From Paralithodes platypus (lineage: Eukaryota > Arthropoda > Malacostraca > Decapoda > Lithodidae): 64,000 bases of DNA. Where the stretch lies: contig CM064519.1 in NCBI GenBank assembly GCA_032716605.1, forward strand, positions 14,960,399 through 15,024,398. Reading direction: 5' to 3'. A program made the position numbers and the translations under genes. Shown here one piece after another: positions 1 through 10,526 of this stretch. Numbering within the stretch: position 1 is the stretch's first letter; each line of letters starts with the position of its first letter. The notes below the pieces were generated by a model. That model ran no database searches and was not told the DNA's origin. It saw nothing but the letters and a program-made list of their open reading frames with translations.

Positions 1-1610
1 AGTAGTGGTTGTAATTGGTCAAGTATTGCACGCTCTAATATCTTTGATATGAAGGACAGGCTGGAGACAGGACGATAGTTCAACATGTTCTCAACATCAA
101 GTCCAGGTTTCTTTAGAGTAGGTCGGAGTAGTACATGCTTTTCAGAATGTGGGAAGCTACCTTCAGAGAAGCACTTATTAATTATTTTGGAAATAAACTC
201 AACTGTGTGATCATAGACTCTTGGTAGCTTGGAAACATTTATGGGATCCAACGGGCAAAATGTTTTATTGAGGTTTCTTATGTAGGACGAGATCATGTCC
301 ACCTCTACTGAGTGAAAGGATGAGAGGACATTATTAGGAATGTGTCGGGGTTGGAGTACAACTGAAAGTTCTTCACCAACAGAAGCATCATCCAGTTCCT
401 GTCTTATGCGAGTTATCTTGCCCGCAAAAAATGCCACAAAGTTGGCAGCCAACTAGGCATCGGGTACAGAAGGTCTTAAGCTGACTCTTGTTTTTCCAAG
501 TAAACTGTTTACAACTGAAGCCAACCTCCTCTGGTCGTTACCACATGAATCAACTTTTCCCTGATAATACACTTTCTCTTCATCTTTGATTGTGTGGACC
601 ACAGCTCTTCTGGCTGACAGATATTGCAACCATGTAGAATCTGTTTTATTTTTCCGCCATTCACGTTCAGCTCTTCTACGCGCTCTTCTAAGAAATTTAA
701 CTCGAATGCTATACCAGGGTGAATCATCTCGTACTATGATTTTCTTCTCTACTTCTGGACAGTGATGATCGAACACTAATTTAAGTGCATTTCCATGTAC
801 CTCCACCAGCTCATCTGAAGTAAGGTTGGAAGTATCAATACTTCCCAAGTACTGTTTTACTTCACTGCTAGCCAAATTTTGGTCTGTATTTTTATAATTT
901 CTAAATCTGATTACTTTTTCATGTGTGAGTGGCTTAGGGAAATCAAAGCTGAAAGTAATCAAAGCATGATCAGAGGTATTAGGGTCAGCATTCTCAACAT
1001 CAACATCCAGAACACCACCACAACCCACAGGAGAGAAAACCAAGTCAAGGGTGTGTCCTAAGATATGAGTTGGGTGGGACACATGGTTTACAAAATTGTT
1101 CTGATCAGTCAACTCAAGGAACTCAGGAGAGAATGGCTTCAGATGAGGGCTGTCAACCCAGTAATTAAAATTTCCACATATCAAAAGTCTTCCGGTTTTA
1201 GCAGAAAATTCCTCGAGAAACTGCCCAAACTCTTCCATAAAACCCCTATCTGTGCCACGATGGCCAGGCCTATAGACAACTGCCATTCTTAGAATTTGTT
1301 GATGGAGTTTTATTTCCACTTCCAACAGTTCATAATAAAGAGGGGCTGGGTTATGGCTTATTTGCAAGATATTCACCAGAGATGTGGAGTAGACAACTGC
1401 CACTCCACCACCCGGATGATCTCCCCTAGGCCTAGGAACATTTATTATGGAATGGGTTTTAGGCAATTCCGCCTGGATAATATTCAGATCTGACTCGAAC
1501 AACCAGGTCTCAGTGAGACATAATACATCAAGGTTACGTTCATCCAAGATCTCGTAAATATGATCCATTTTGTTACGCAAGGAACGAACATTCAACAGAC
1601 CCAGTTTCAA
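1..1610 (-). pseudogene. LINE ORF2: AP endonuclease and N-terminal RT, one nonsense codon
   Basis: The endonuclease begins MKLGLLNVRSLRNKMDHI and shows family landmarks: LTETWL, YRPG, ICGNFNYW (normally GDFN, so the catalytic Asp position reads Asn), and SDHALITF near residue 215. A TAG at 455-453 interrupts at residue 386, but the same frame continues to position 1 through FVAFFAGKITRIRQ and NYRPVSSLSFISKILER, which is the start of the RT fingers. The D-to-N change and the nonsense codon both indicate an inactive copy. Confidence 0.85.
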
Positions 1611-1630
1611 CTGGCTCCCATGTGCATTTT

Positions 1631-2898
1631 TCAGTTTTTTGAACCTACAAAATTGGTGTTTTCAATAACTTTATTTCTCTGAGCTGTCATTAGAGGACAA
1701 TTTCTACTTGAGGCGAAATGATTTGGCGGCTCCGTAACTGATTTGGAGCTCATACAATTTATACATTTGGGGGAAGTCTTGTTGGTGCAGTCTTTTGAGT
1801 TATGAGTACCGGCACAGAAGTTGCATTTTGGATCCTCATTTTTCCGATAACACCTGTCACTGGTATGGCCAAAGCCCTGGCAATGGTAACATTGTGTTAC
1901 CCAGAAGCGATCGTATGCACGACATCTCACAAGTCCAACATACACAGAATTGCCATCATCCACAATGGAAGAGCGTATTTCAGGTGACATTTTTACTACC
2001 GCAGTCTTTGTGTGTGCATCACTCTTTTGCTTGGTGAATAGCAAATTCATAGCTAAGCCATCGTCGACCAGGGACTTTATTCTTGGGTTCTTGTTGAGGA
2101 TGCTGGGAATTATCTCATTATCCTCAGCATCATTAGCAATGCCTACCAGAGTCATTTTTGGCATCATCTTCTTTGGTTCGGAGACACTGAAGGCACTGTC
2201 CACCCCCAAACACTAATTGATGGCCCTTCCTGCATCTTCTTTGGCTTTCTTGGATGGAAGTCGTACCACCAGTACACCTGAATCAGTTCTAGTTAACTTG
2301 TTAACCGGAACCGAAGCCAAAGCAGTCTCGATTGCCTTTGTATCTGGTGGGCTTACTGGCTCGGAGGATCGGTCTTTTGGCTTCACTACCAGGACCTGAT
2401 GGTCCCAGACAGTTTTTTCTTTCCACCATCTACCACCTCAGTGGTGCGTTTGGTCGGCTCCTTTTTGGTCTCTTCAAATGTTTGCTGAACTATCTTGGCA
2501 AAGAAGGGAATGTCGGGGGCAGCAACTTTAGTCTCAAGGATATCCATTCTGTTACCAATACTCTCTATCTCCACGGCCACCGCAGCAAGGGCACCCTTCA
2601 CTTCGTTTACAATGGCAGTCTTCACTTCACCAACTAGGGCAGCCGTCAGGTCATCCAAGGTCTGCTGACTAATTGCTGCATCCTTTGCAGCCAGGGGGGT
2701 GGTATCGCAAACAGTGCAATGCCATTTAAATCCAGGTTTCTTCTGTGCAAGTACTCTGAGGTCCTCATCATCAACATTTATACAGTTAACGTGAAAATAG
2801 GTACCACACGAGTAGCAGCCCAGCGATTTGGCCTTACCCACAACCTTCCCACAACTACAACTCTGCTTGCTTGCTGCCATTTCAGTGGAAGTAACCAA
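1631..2898 (-). pseudogene. LINE ORF1: PHD finger plus CCHC knuckles, broken
   Basis: The first segment (2898-2386) begins MVTSTEMAASKQSCSCGK and contains a C4HC3 pattern: CSC, CYSC, H-x2-C and CTVC, typical of a PHD finger. It is followed by a helical region. A frameshift near 2390 shifts the reading; after it a TAG at 2215-2213 interrupts, and the second segment (2209-1631) carries zinc knuckles of the form C-x2-C-x4-H-x4-C (CYHCQGFGHTSDRC, then CNFCAGTHNSKDC). ORF1 proteins of this kind bind the element RNA and act as chaperones. Confidence 0.83.
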
Positions 2899-3334
2899 TA
2901 ATTAAAAACAAAAACACCTGTATTTTGTATCTGATTAAAAATAAGAGAAAACCCTAGTTTTAAAAAAACGTGAAAATAACTACTTGGGACAGACCCCAGG
3001 TAGCGCCGTCCCCGTCAGTGCCACCACAATGGAAAAAATTAAAAATGGAAAAGAAAAAAATGGAAAGTGGTGTCAGCAAGGTCACCGCGGGCAGGTGGGG
3101 ATCGACTTGGCTACCCTTTGGGGGTAGCCCAACCGAGATGCGTGGAGAGACCACGCACAGGATGGCAGATGTGTGTGGTGCAAAAACTTTAACCAATTTT
3201 GCACACTGTTTTTAGCTTATAGCAGTGACAATGCAATTTCCACGGTACTCAGCAAGACCCTATTGGTTACGATACTGCCACTGCGCAAAGCTATAAAGAC
3301 ATCGCCGGTAAAGAAGGGGTTAACCTCATCTCAC

Positions 3335-4012
3335 ACTCTAAAGCGCTATTTCCACATAGCGATTTTGACAAGTTCTTTTGTCTATATATTGTGTCGACCC
3401 AGTTTTGGTTTGTTTGTTTTGCAAGTTTTGCATTATAACTGCCTCATTCTTTAAGGGGGCATGGGCCGGTTTTCTAGACCACTTTCTCCCTCAAGTTTAG
3501 CCCCATTAGTTTTCAGATGTTAAGATGTTTGCCCCATTAGTTAGTTGATTTTAAGACTATTCGCCCCATTTCTTCGTCAATATTTAGACCTTTCGTGCTA
3601 TTTAGGTGTCGATTTTTTCCCTGGCGAACGATAGTGAGCCTGTAATGTTGGAAGAACCGGCCTTCGCCCGGGACATTTTTCTATCGAAAATGTACAAATT
3701 AATCTAGAAAGGGGATCTAATGGATGTCTTTTTTAAATTTGATGAAGGTCTAGGGAGGAAACTAGAAAATTATGAATACATGCAAAAATGGCCTAACAAG
3801 TGAACCATCCCCCTTTAAGACTCATCGCCACATGGACCTTCAAGTCAGGTGAGAATATCGCGAATAGATACGTGGGTTCCCCCTCATGTTGGTTGCTTCA
3901 CCGTATTCTGGAGCACAAGTGTATTATATTGTAAAACTTGCAAAATAAACAAACCAAAACATATACGAACACAGTAGAAAGACAAAATAACTAATCAAAA
4001 TCGCTATGTATA
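3335..4012. mobile_element. Composite repeat: M module (+), Z repeat, M module (-)
   Basis: A roughly 100-bp module (M) at 3343-3446 reads tttccacatagcgattttga, then ttttggtttgtttg, then gcaagttttgcatt. Its inverted copy is at 3935-4010. Between them lies a Z repeat with gccccattag and the agcgagcc-like motif agtgagcctgtaat. The same modules recur across the window (21.8, 24.7, 28.7-30.8, 49.3, 54.8 and 63 kb). No coding capacity is seen. It is probably a non-autonomous DNA element with long inverted arms. Confidence 0.6.
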
Positions 4013-4116
4013 TCCAATCGGACAGGCAGGTTATTTTCTAAGCACTCTGTCTCTTCTATTCGTGACCATTTTAACCATTTTAACAGATATAACATAAAGG
4101 TACCCTAGCGACCCAC

Positions 4117-4197
4117 CTGACAGTCTATGCCGCAGTACACGATGCCGCTACAGCAGGTGTATTCCCCCTTGGAGCCGCAGATGAAGCAAAAGTCGTT
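4117..4197 (-). CDS. Host gene, 81-bp exon encoding the first part of a MYND-like zinc finger
   Basis: This small exon has excellent splice signals: a branch-like tactaat, a long pyrimidine tract and tatag at 4198, and a gtgggt donor. It is 27 codons, phase 0 at both ends, matching the phase-0 donor at 10526. The peptide contains CFICGSKGEYTCCSGIVYC and then GIDCQ. Its cysteine spacing (C-x2-C-x7-CC-x5-C-x3-CQ) matches MYND fingers of the ZMYND8/ZMYND11 type as I remember them; a HIT-type finger is the main alternative. MYND fingers normally bind PxLxP-type peptides in co-repressors. The second zinc-site residues (typically H and C after CQ) must be in the next exon, which I do not see in positions 1-4100. 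Confidence 0.72.
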
Positions 4198-4254
4198 CTA
4201 TATGGGGGAAGAGAAACAGGAGGCATAGAGATATTAGTAGAAAGTTTACATATG

Positions 4255-4300
4255 CCCTTTGAAAATTACACCCTTTCAATAATACATTTGACCTATTTAG
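4255..4300. repeat. Minisatellite, left fragment (about 42-bp period)
   Basis: The text ccctttcaataatacatttg acctattt is one unit of the degenerate array that resumes after the LINE at 5544. The final 11 bases (gacctatttag) are the left copy of a target-site duplication. Confidence 0.75.
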
Positions 4301-5352
4301 ACCTGAATGTTGGTTTGAAACAGGGGTGTGTGATGTCCCCGTGGTTGTTTACTGTATATATGGATGGAGTTATGAAAGAAATACTATCAAGAGCAGTGGA
4401 TGTTGGTGTATCGCTGAAAAGGGAGGGAATTGAGTGGAAGCTACCTATACTGCTGTTTGCGGATGATACAGTTCTGATGAGTGATAATGAATGGGAGTTG
4501 CAGGGTCTGGTAAATGAGTTTGGAACAGTGTGCGAAAAACGGAATTTGAAGGTAAATACGGGGAAGAGCAAGGTTATGGTCTTCGAAAGGGGTGAAGTCA
4601 CAGAGTGTGAGGTGAAGCTGAACGGTCAGGCTATGGAGATTGTCAACTCTTTTAAGTATCTGGGCAGTGTGTTGAGTAAAGATGGGACTATGGATGAAGA
4701 GGTGCGGGAGAGGGTACAACTGGGGAAGAGGGTTGTAGGAACGCTAAAAGCAGTAACAAGAAATAGGGTGGTCAGTATGGAAGTGAAGAAGTCCTTGCAT
4801 GACAGTGTGGTAATCCCGACACTGACTTACGGAAGCGAAGCATGGACGTTGGTTGAGAGACTCAGACCAAGAGTGAGAGCAGTGGAAATGAATTACTTAA
4901 GGAGTGCGTGCGGAGTTACATGGAGGGATAACCAGACTAATGAGGAAGTAAGAAGGAGGTGTGGTGTGGAGGTAGATGTGCTGGAAAGTGTGAAAAGGAA
5001 CAACTTGAGATGGTTCGGCCATATGGAACGTATGGAAAGCGAGAGAGAATGACTAAGAGGGTGTACGAGAGCGAGGTGGAGGGACAGAGGGGGAGAGGTA
5101 GACCGAATATGAGGTGGAAGGATGGAGTGAGGAACTACATGAACGAAGGCGGTGCTGGTTGGGGGGAGGGGCGTCGACTGACTGGGGACAGAGGTGCATG
5201 GGGGCGGTTCGTTCGTGGCCACCCCTTCGGGGATCACGGCGTCAGGCAATAGATAGATAGATAGATGCACAAATCGCCAAAAACGTGAACCATCTCCCCT
5301 TCAGTTACTTTCATCTATTATATTATATTCTACATACTCAGGCCCAATCCCC

Positions 5353-5396
<44 letters not shown>

Positions 5397-5543
5397 CATG
5401 ATGCAAAAAATCTAAATACGGTAACTCTTGATTTATTAGCAATACAAGCTTATATTCTACATAACACAAAATAAAACTTCACTTCGGTTCGTTCGTGGCC
5501 ACCCCTTCGGGGATCACGGTGTCAGGCAATAGATAGATAGATA
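4301..5543 (+). mobile_element. LINE A copy 1 (RTE-like), 5'-truncated, (TAGA)n tail, 11-bp TSD
   Basis: Carries the palm and C-terminal part of a reverse transcriptase: GLKQGCVMSPWLF, then LLFADDTVLMSD (catalytic FADD), YGSEAWTL and LRWFGHMERM. It is almost identical to the longer copy at 35312. A two-base insertion (gagagagaatg) breaks the frame near 5046. The target duplication gacctatttag lies at 4290-4300 and 5544-5554. The last 60 bp of the element appear twice (5205-5266 and 5485-5543), separated by about 215 bp that includes a LINE C end fragment and a 36-bp poly-T tract. Confidence 0.88.
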
Positions 5544-5846
5544 GACCTATTTAGTTTAACCCTTTCAACATTGCACTTGACCTATGCAATCAAAACTTTT
5601 CAACAATACGCTTGACCCATTCCATTAAAATTTTTCAATAATACTGTACAATTGAATCATCCAATTAAACACTTTCAACATTACACTTGAAGCATTCCAT
5701 TAAACATTTTCAATAATACACTTGAATCATCCAATCAAACCTTGTCAACAATACACTTGAATAATCCAATTAATAACTTTCAATAATCCACTTGAAGTGG
5801 ATTTAACCCTTTAAACCCTTTCAATAATACACTTGACCCATTCAAT
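5544..5846. repeat. Minisatellite, middle part
   Basis: About seven degenerate units of roughly 42 bp, each with a ctttcaa(c/t)aatacacttga core followed by (a/c)ccattccatta or atcatccaattaa. Units differ by substitutions and small indels, so the array is old. Confidence 0.8.
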
Positions 5847-7058
5847 TTGTACCCATTGTATTTCTATTGCACTAGACATATCGAAAGCCTTCGATAGAGT
5901 CTGGCATAAATCTTTAATTTCTAAACTACCCTCCTTCGGTTTCTATCCGTCCATCTGTGCCTTTGTCTCTAATTTCCTTTCCGGCCGTTCCATAGCTGCG
6001 GTTGTGGACGGCCATTGTTCACTTCCTCACCCTATAAACTCCGGTGTTCCTCAGGGCTCTGTCCTATCTCCTATTCTCTTTCTAATTTTTATAAATGATC
6101 TCCTTAACTGTATCTTAATTCCCATCCATTCATACGCAGACGACTCAACCTTACACTACTCCATTAGTTTTCAGAACGCCCCAGCCAGCAATCCCTCAAT
6201 GACAAACGTAATGAAGCCATAGAACTCTTAAATTCTGATCTAAATACTATTTCCAATTGGGGCAGAGAAAACCTTGTTAACTTTAATGCTTCCAAAACCC
6301 AATTTCTCCATCTATCTACCCGTCAGGATCTCCCAGCGGACTATCCCTTATTCTTCAACAATACAAAAATCAACCCTTCATCTTCTCTCAATATTCTTGG
6401 TGTCTCTTTTTCTTCTGCTCTCATTTGGAAGGACCATATTACCAGTCTTGCTAAGGCAGCCTCCCAGAAGCTGGGTGTGCTCAACCGCCTTAGGGGGTTC
6501 TTTTCCCCTGCACAGCTTCTTGCTCTATACAGGGGCATAGTGCGCCCTTGTATTGAGTATTGTTCACATGTGTGGGGAGGTTCCTCTCACACCGCTCTCC
6601 TAGACAAAGTTGAAAGGAAGGCCTTTCGTATCATTAACTCCCGTCCACTCACCAACTCTCTACAATCTCTCTCTCTCCGCCGCAATGTTGCATCTCTCTC
6701 GCTATTCTATCGCTACTATAATAATCAGTGTTCCTCAGAGCTATCCCAGTGCATACCACCTCCTTTACGTAGGGCACGTGGTACCCGTCTTGCAACTCAA
6801 TCCCACCCCTACTCTGTGCAACTCTCCAACCCATGAGTGAAACGTTACTCTCAAACTTTCTTCTACTCAACATCTGAGCTCTGGAACTCTCTTCCAGAAT
6901 CAGTCTTTCCCTCTTCCTATGACTTAAATTGCTTCAAACTCCGTGTGTCCAGGCATTTTGGCTCGAACGTCCCTTGATTTTGGCCCTGTCACTCTTTCAA
7001 CTATGGGGGAGGCACTCGCTATAGGCAGTTATGCCTTTTGCCTCCCTCAATCACATAG

Positions 7059-7087
<29 letters not shown>
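5847..7087 (+). mobile_element. LINE of the I/Jockey group, 5'-truncated, poly-A tail, inserted in the minisatellite
   Basis: A reverse transcriptase fragment with ALDISKAFDRVWHKSLISKL, SGVPQGSVLSPILFLIFIND and YADDSTLHYS (the usual F/Y-ADD site). A frameshift near 6190 moves the reading to another frame, which continues NASKTQFLHLSTRQD, ALYRGIVRPCIEYCSHVWGG and ELWNSLPESVF. One TGA replaces Trp near 6835. The stop is at 6975, followed by a short 3' UTR and about 30 A. The minisatellite continues directly on both sides, so the insertion boundaries are clear. Confidence 0.88.
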
Positions 7088-7089
<2 letters not shown>

Positions 7090-7240
7090 CCTTTCAATAA
7101 TACACATGTCACTTTCAATTAACACTTTCAATAATACACTTAACCCTTTTAACAACACATTTGACATTTTCAGTTAAATCATTTCAACATTGCACTTTAT
7201 TCTTTCATTTAAACCTTTTCAAATAAACCCTCTTTTAGTC
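7088..7240. repeat. Minisatellite, right part
   Basis: Three to four further degenerate units (cctttcaataatacacatgt and so on), continuing the array interrupted by the poly-A LINE. It is followed by AT-rich intron with no recognisable feature until 7425. Confidence 0.72.
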
Positions 7241-7424
7241 ATTCAAACCATTTTAAAAATATATAAAATATGAGCATGTAATACATATATACAGTATAAT
7301 TATATACATACATACAGATGCTGGCTTTACTGAAATCCCGGGTATAAGTAAAGCATATAAAAGTAAATACTGTAACTTAACATAAAAAACTTGACCATGT
7401 AGCCAACATGAGAATATACACATA

Positions 7425-7637
7425 AAGCCAGTATCACACGAGCACTTTTTCCCTCAACATTTATCCTCAACACTGGTCTGGCAGCTTATGAGATCAACAT
7501 TTATAATATATTTGTCACCTAAATTCATCTAACATCAGTCTAGTTTCCGATACCAGTGCAAAATATTCCAGAAATGTTGCCAGAAAAATGTTGATCATCG
7601 AATGTTGACTAAAAAAGCTCTCGTGTGATACCGGCTT
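7425..7637. mobile_element. Short TIR element (213 bp) with about 37-bp imperfect inverted repeats
   Basis: The left end aagccagtatcacacgagca and the right end (reversed) aagccggtatcacacgagag match over about 37 bp with a few mismatches. Related interior sequence (agtctagtttccgataccag) recurs near 25480, 26280 and 53225. Non-coding. Positions 7640-8035 to its right are plain intron with short STR runs. Confidence 0.72.
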
Positions 7638-8039
7638 GAAGCATAAGAATATAAAACACATAAATCACATGTAAAGTATAAGCATGTACAGTAAATCACA
7701 GTACAGTACAGTACTGTATATTATTATTATTATATAGTTTTTCTAACAGAAGCCATAGCCCACCAAGGCGAGATGGCTACTTTAGAATAGGAATACAGTA
7801 GGCTATAGATAACAAATTAGAGCAAGACACATAAAGTAGCACAAGGCAAGGGTTATGAGCAGGGTGACAAACTAGGACAATTTTGCTTTATGATTGGAAT
7901 GAATACGAGAAAGAATATACAGTAGGAAAATTTACATCAAGTTGCACATCTTTGGACCATTTCACTCCCAAGGCTATAATGAGAACTGTGAAGCATAAAT
8001 TTATCTCAAACGTCTCTGGTTTGACACCCAAGTTACAAG

Positions 8040-8195
8040 TCTATCTATCTATCTATATACTCAGGCCCAATCCCCACTTTTCCTTTTGCTTGTTTTTTTT
8101 TCTGGGGGTGGCCGACTCAAGACAGAGCCAGAATAGGGACAGCACAACAGAAAACAATGAACACACACAAACAAAATACAAATTCACACATAAGT
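8040..8195 (-). mobile_element. LINE C 3' end fragment
   Basis: Begins with a (TATC)n tract and actcaggcccaatccccact, then a ggccgactcaagacagagcc motif, which is the reverse complement of the 3' UTR and tail of LINE C (compare 27300-27461). Strongly 5'-truncated. Confidence 0.78.
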
Positions 8196-8419
8196 TACAA
8201 GTACAGTACAATAAACTGATGGGCTAAAACCAATTCCACCATTCTCAGCAGAAGACGAGAATACAGTACTGTATAGAGAAGAGTTAATTACCGGTACCCA
8301 TCTTGAATGTACAGTATACAGTATATAATCTAAAACAAAAAAATATGTAGAGTTGTAGACATTTTGTCCTACCGTCCTTTAAAGGTATACTGTAGGTACA
8401 CTAATAGGGACGTTATTTA

Positions 8420-8667
8420 TTAACCCATAGGATCCGGGGGGCCTCATATGAATTTTGGTAAAATCAACTTCATAATTCAGTAGCTACTGATTGAGACCAC
8501 CTAGAGCAGTCAATGTTTTTGCAAATTGTAGAACTTTTTGTTGTCTGTAGAATGCCGTAGAGATGACGTCGCTACAATGCGTGGTTGCCGAGTTCTGAGG
8601 ATTATAGCGGCGATATTTTTTTTTACCATTTTGCCTCATATGAGGCCTCCCGGATCCCAAGGGTTAA
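8420..8667. mobile_element. TTAA element, 248 bp (family Y)
   Basis: Flanked by TTAA on both sides. The ends read ttaacccataggatccgggg and, reversed, ttaacccttgggatccggga; both continue into ggcctcatatga. Non-coding. An inverted copy is at 30478-30725. TTAA duplication is the signature of piggyBac-superfamily transposition. Confidence 0.85.
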
Positions 8668-8852
8668 ATATTTCTAAGTGGACAAGACATGACATTTTTA
8701 AACACTTACCATGGAGAAATAAGTTGGATAATGGAAACTAAAAGTTAATAACTTTTTCTACACTGAAAAAAAATATGCGATAAAATCTTAAAAAGAAAAA
8801 TGTAACCTGATGGAAAACGAACATGCAGAGACTACTACTGTACTACTAATAA

Positions 8853-9338
8853 TTAACCCTTCAACCCCGGGTGGTACACGTGTGTACCATTATGTTTTGC
8901 CCCCAGGAACCCGGGTGGTACAACATTGTACCATTGCTTGAAAGCCTGTGAGCTTCGCGTGCGAGGCGTCGGTCCGACGCATGTAAATAACAGCCGGCTG
9001 GACCGACGCCCCGCATCTCCGGCCACAAGAAGGAGAGCATCGCTTGTTCGTGTGTGCCTGTATGTTGTTGTTAAGTATCAAAAAGTAGTGTAAAGTGGCT
9101 GTTTTAGCCATAAAGTTATCTCCAATGAAATCATCATCACAAATCAAGCACTTGACTTAGAGAGCTCTACTTAACGCCATTCTACAGGTAAATAACACAG
9201 CTACGCTTGGGGATGCGCGGGAATGCGGGAAGCAGTCAGCATAACAATGATACGGTAGCCTAGCCTAGACGTTTTTCGGCCAAAACACCCGGATTTCGGG
9301 GAATATTTATGTAATGCGTAGCGGGGCGGGAGGGTTAA
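8853..9338. mobile_element. TTAA element, 486 bp (family X)
   Basis: TTAA at 8853-8856 and 9335-9338 with ccc(t)-type termini (ttaacccttcaaccccgggt; reversed right end ttaaccctcccgccccgcta). The interior shares tgatgatgatt and the aaaacgtctaggct region with copies at 29995, 31478 and 52358. Non-coding MITE. Confidence 0.82.
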
Positions 9339-9463
9339 ATACCCATAGCTATTACACTGTAATGGCTCAAGACAGGGTTGCCTTTCAGCAGTTGGACTGA
9401 AGTACATCACATCACTGTGGCTGATTTTGGAATAGTGCTAGCACTGCTTCAGCAGTTACTAGA

Positions 9464-10260
9464 TTGGTTCCAAGTCTCAGAGAACTGCCATATGAAGGGA
9501 GACTAGACAAATTAAATCTACCGAGTCTAAAAGAGAGGAGAGAGAGGGGAGACATTTCTTACAGTTTCTTACAGTTTCTTACAGTAGATCCTCTGGAAAA
9601 AGGCAAACTATGCCTGTGTATCCAGCTCAGTACCAGTACTTGCACTGCTGCGGTCGTTCACGGTGTTGGCGGCGGCGGTAGCAGACGCAACATTTTTACT
9701 ATTCTGTATTTTTGTTTTATAATCAAACTTCAAATCTTGTCTTCCCCATGCTTTATCAAGATTACTTTCAAACTCCCTTATTGATTCGGAATCGACTACA
9801 TACTGGGGCAGTGCGTTCCACTCATTTACCACTCTATCACAAAATGAGTTCTTCGCCTTCTCAAGCCTATTTCTTTCTTTGTAAATTTTCTTAGAGTGTC
9901 CTCTCGTTCTTGTTCCCTCCCGCATCAAGAAGATACCTTCACACACATCCTCATCGTACTTTATCATCGTACATGATAATGATGTACAAATGCACCCGGG
10001 GGCTGGAGAGGCTGGATAGGGAGGATATATTAATTATGGATACAGGAATAACTAGAGGCCATAGCTACAAAGTAAAAAGACCTACCTGCAAGAATGATAT
10101 CAGGAAGTTTAGCTTCCCCTATAGATGTATTGACAAATGGAATGGGCTGGAGGAGGAGGTGGTAGGGGCAAGGAATATCCATATTTTCAAGAAAAAATTG
10201 GATAAAAAGTAGACTGAGAGACGGGACAACACGAGCTTAGCTCAACTCCTGTAAACTACA
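9464..10260 (+). mobile_element. LINE D (CR1-like) 3' fragment split by LINE E
   Basis: Positions 9464-9550 encode VPSLRELPYEGRLDKLNLPS followed by LKERRERGD. The same protein resumes at about 9975 with MYKCTRGLERLDREDILIMD and ends IHIFKKKLDKK. After the stop at 10210 comes a tail of aattaggtaaatt repeats. The C-terminal pattern (repeated Leu, KWN, FKKKLD) is typical of CR1/L2-like LINEs. Confidence 0.82.
9553..9972 (-). mobile_element. LINE E (CR1-like) 3' fragment nested in LINE D
   Basis: Reads leftward with YDEDVCEGIFLMREGTRTRG, SFCDRVVNEWNALPQYVVD and FESNLDKAWGRQDLKF. It ends in three copies of a 10-bp tail unit (gtaagaaact, seen as ttcttacagt). Other copies: 30798-31048, 48655-49110 and 54878-55500. 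Confidence 0.85.
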
Positions 10261-10526
10261 ATTAGGTAAATTAGGTAATTAGGTAAATACAATTAGGCAA
10301 TTAGGTAAATACTCCATCAACTCTTTTTGCAGCACCTATCTGTACTACACCAACCACAACAGTGCTACAACACAATGACAAAACAAGTCTATATAAATTG
10401 TAAAGGATGACTTGGTCCATACTATGGTCTATGGCCATGACCTCCTATAGTCACATTGCATTACATGCAATAGGATATGTGGGGCATATTCATTTTTTCC
10501 TTCACTAAACGAGAAAGCTGCCTTAC

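Larger units (their letters stand above)
1..2898 (-). mobile_element. Decayed non-LTR retrotransposon with PHD/CCHC ORF1 and EN-RT ORF2, cut by window edge
   Basis: Two consecutive ORF regions read leftward. ORF1 carries a PHD-type finger and zinc knuckles; ORF2 carries an AP-type endonuclease followed by the start of a reverse transcriptase. The order and domain mix fit a CR1/Jockey-group LINE; I cannot fix the clade. Several stops and a frameshift show it is dead. The catalytic half of the RT and the 3' end are beyond position 1. The stretch 2899-3330 is probably its 5' UTR plus unassigned intron. Confidence 0.85.
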
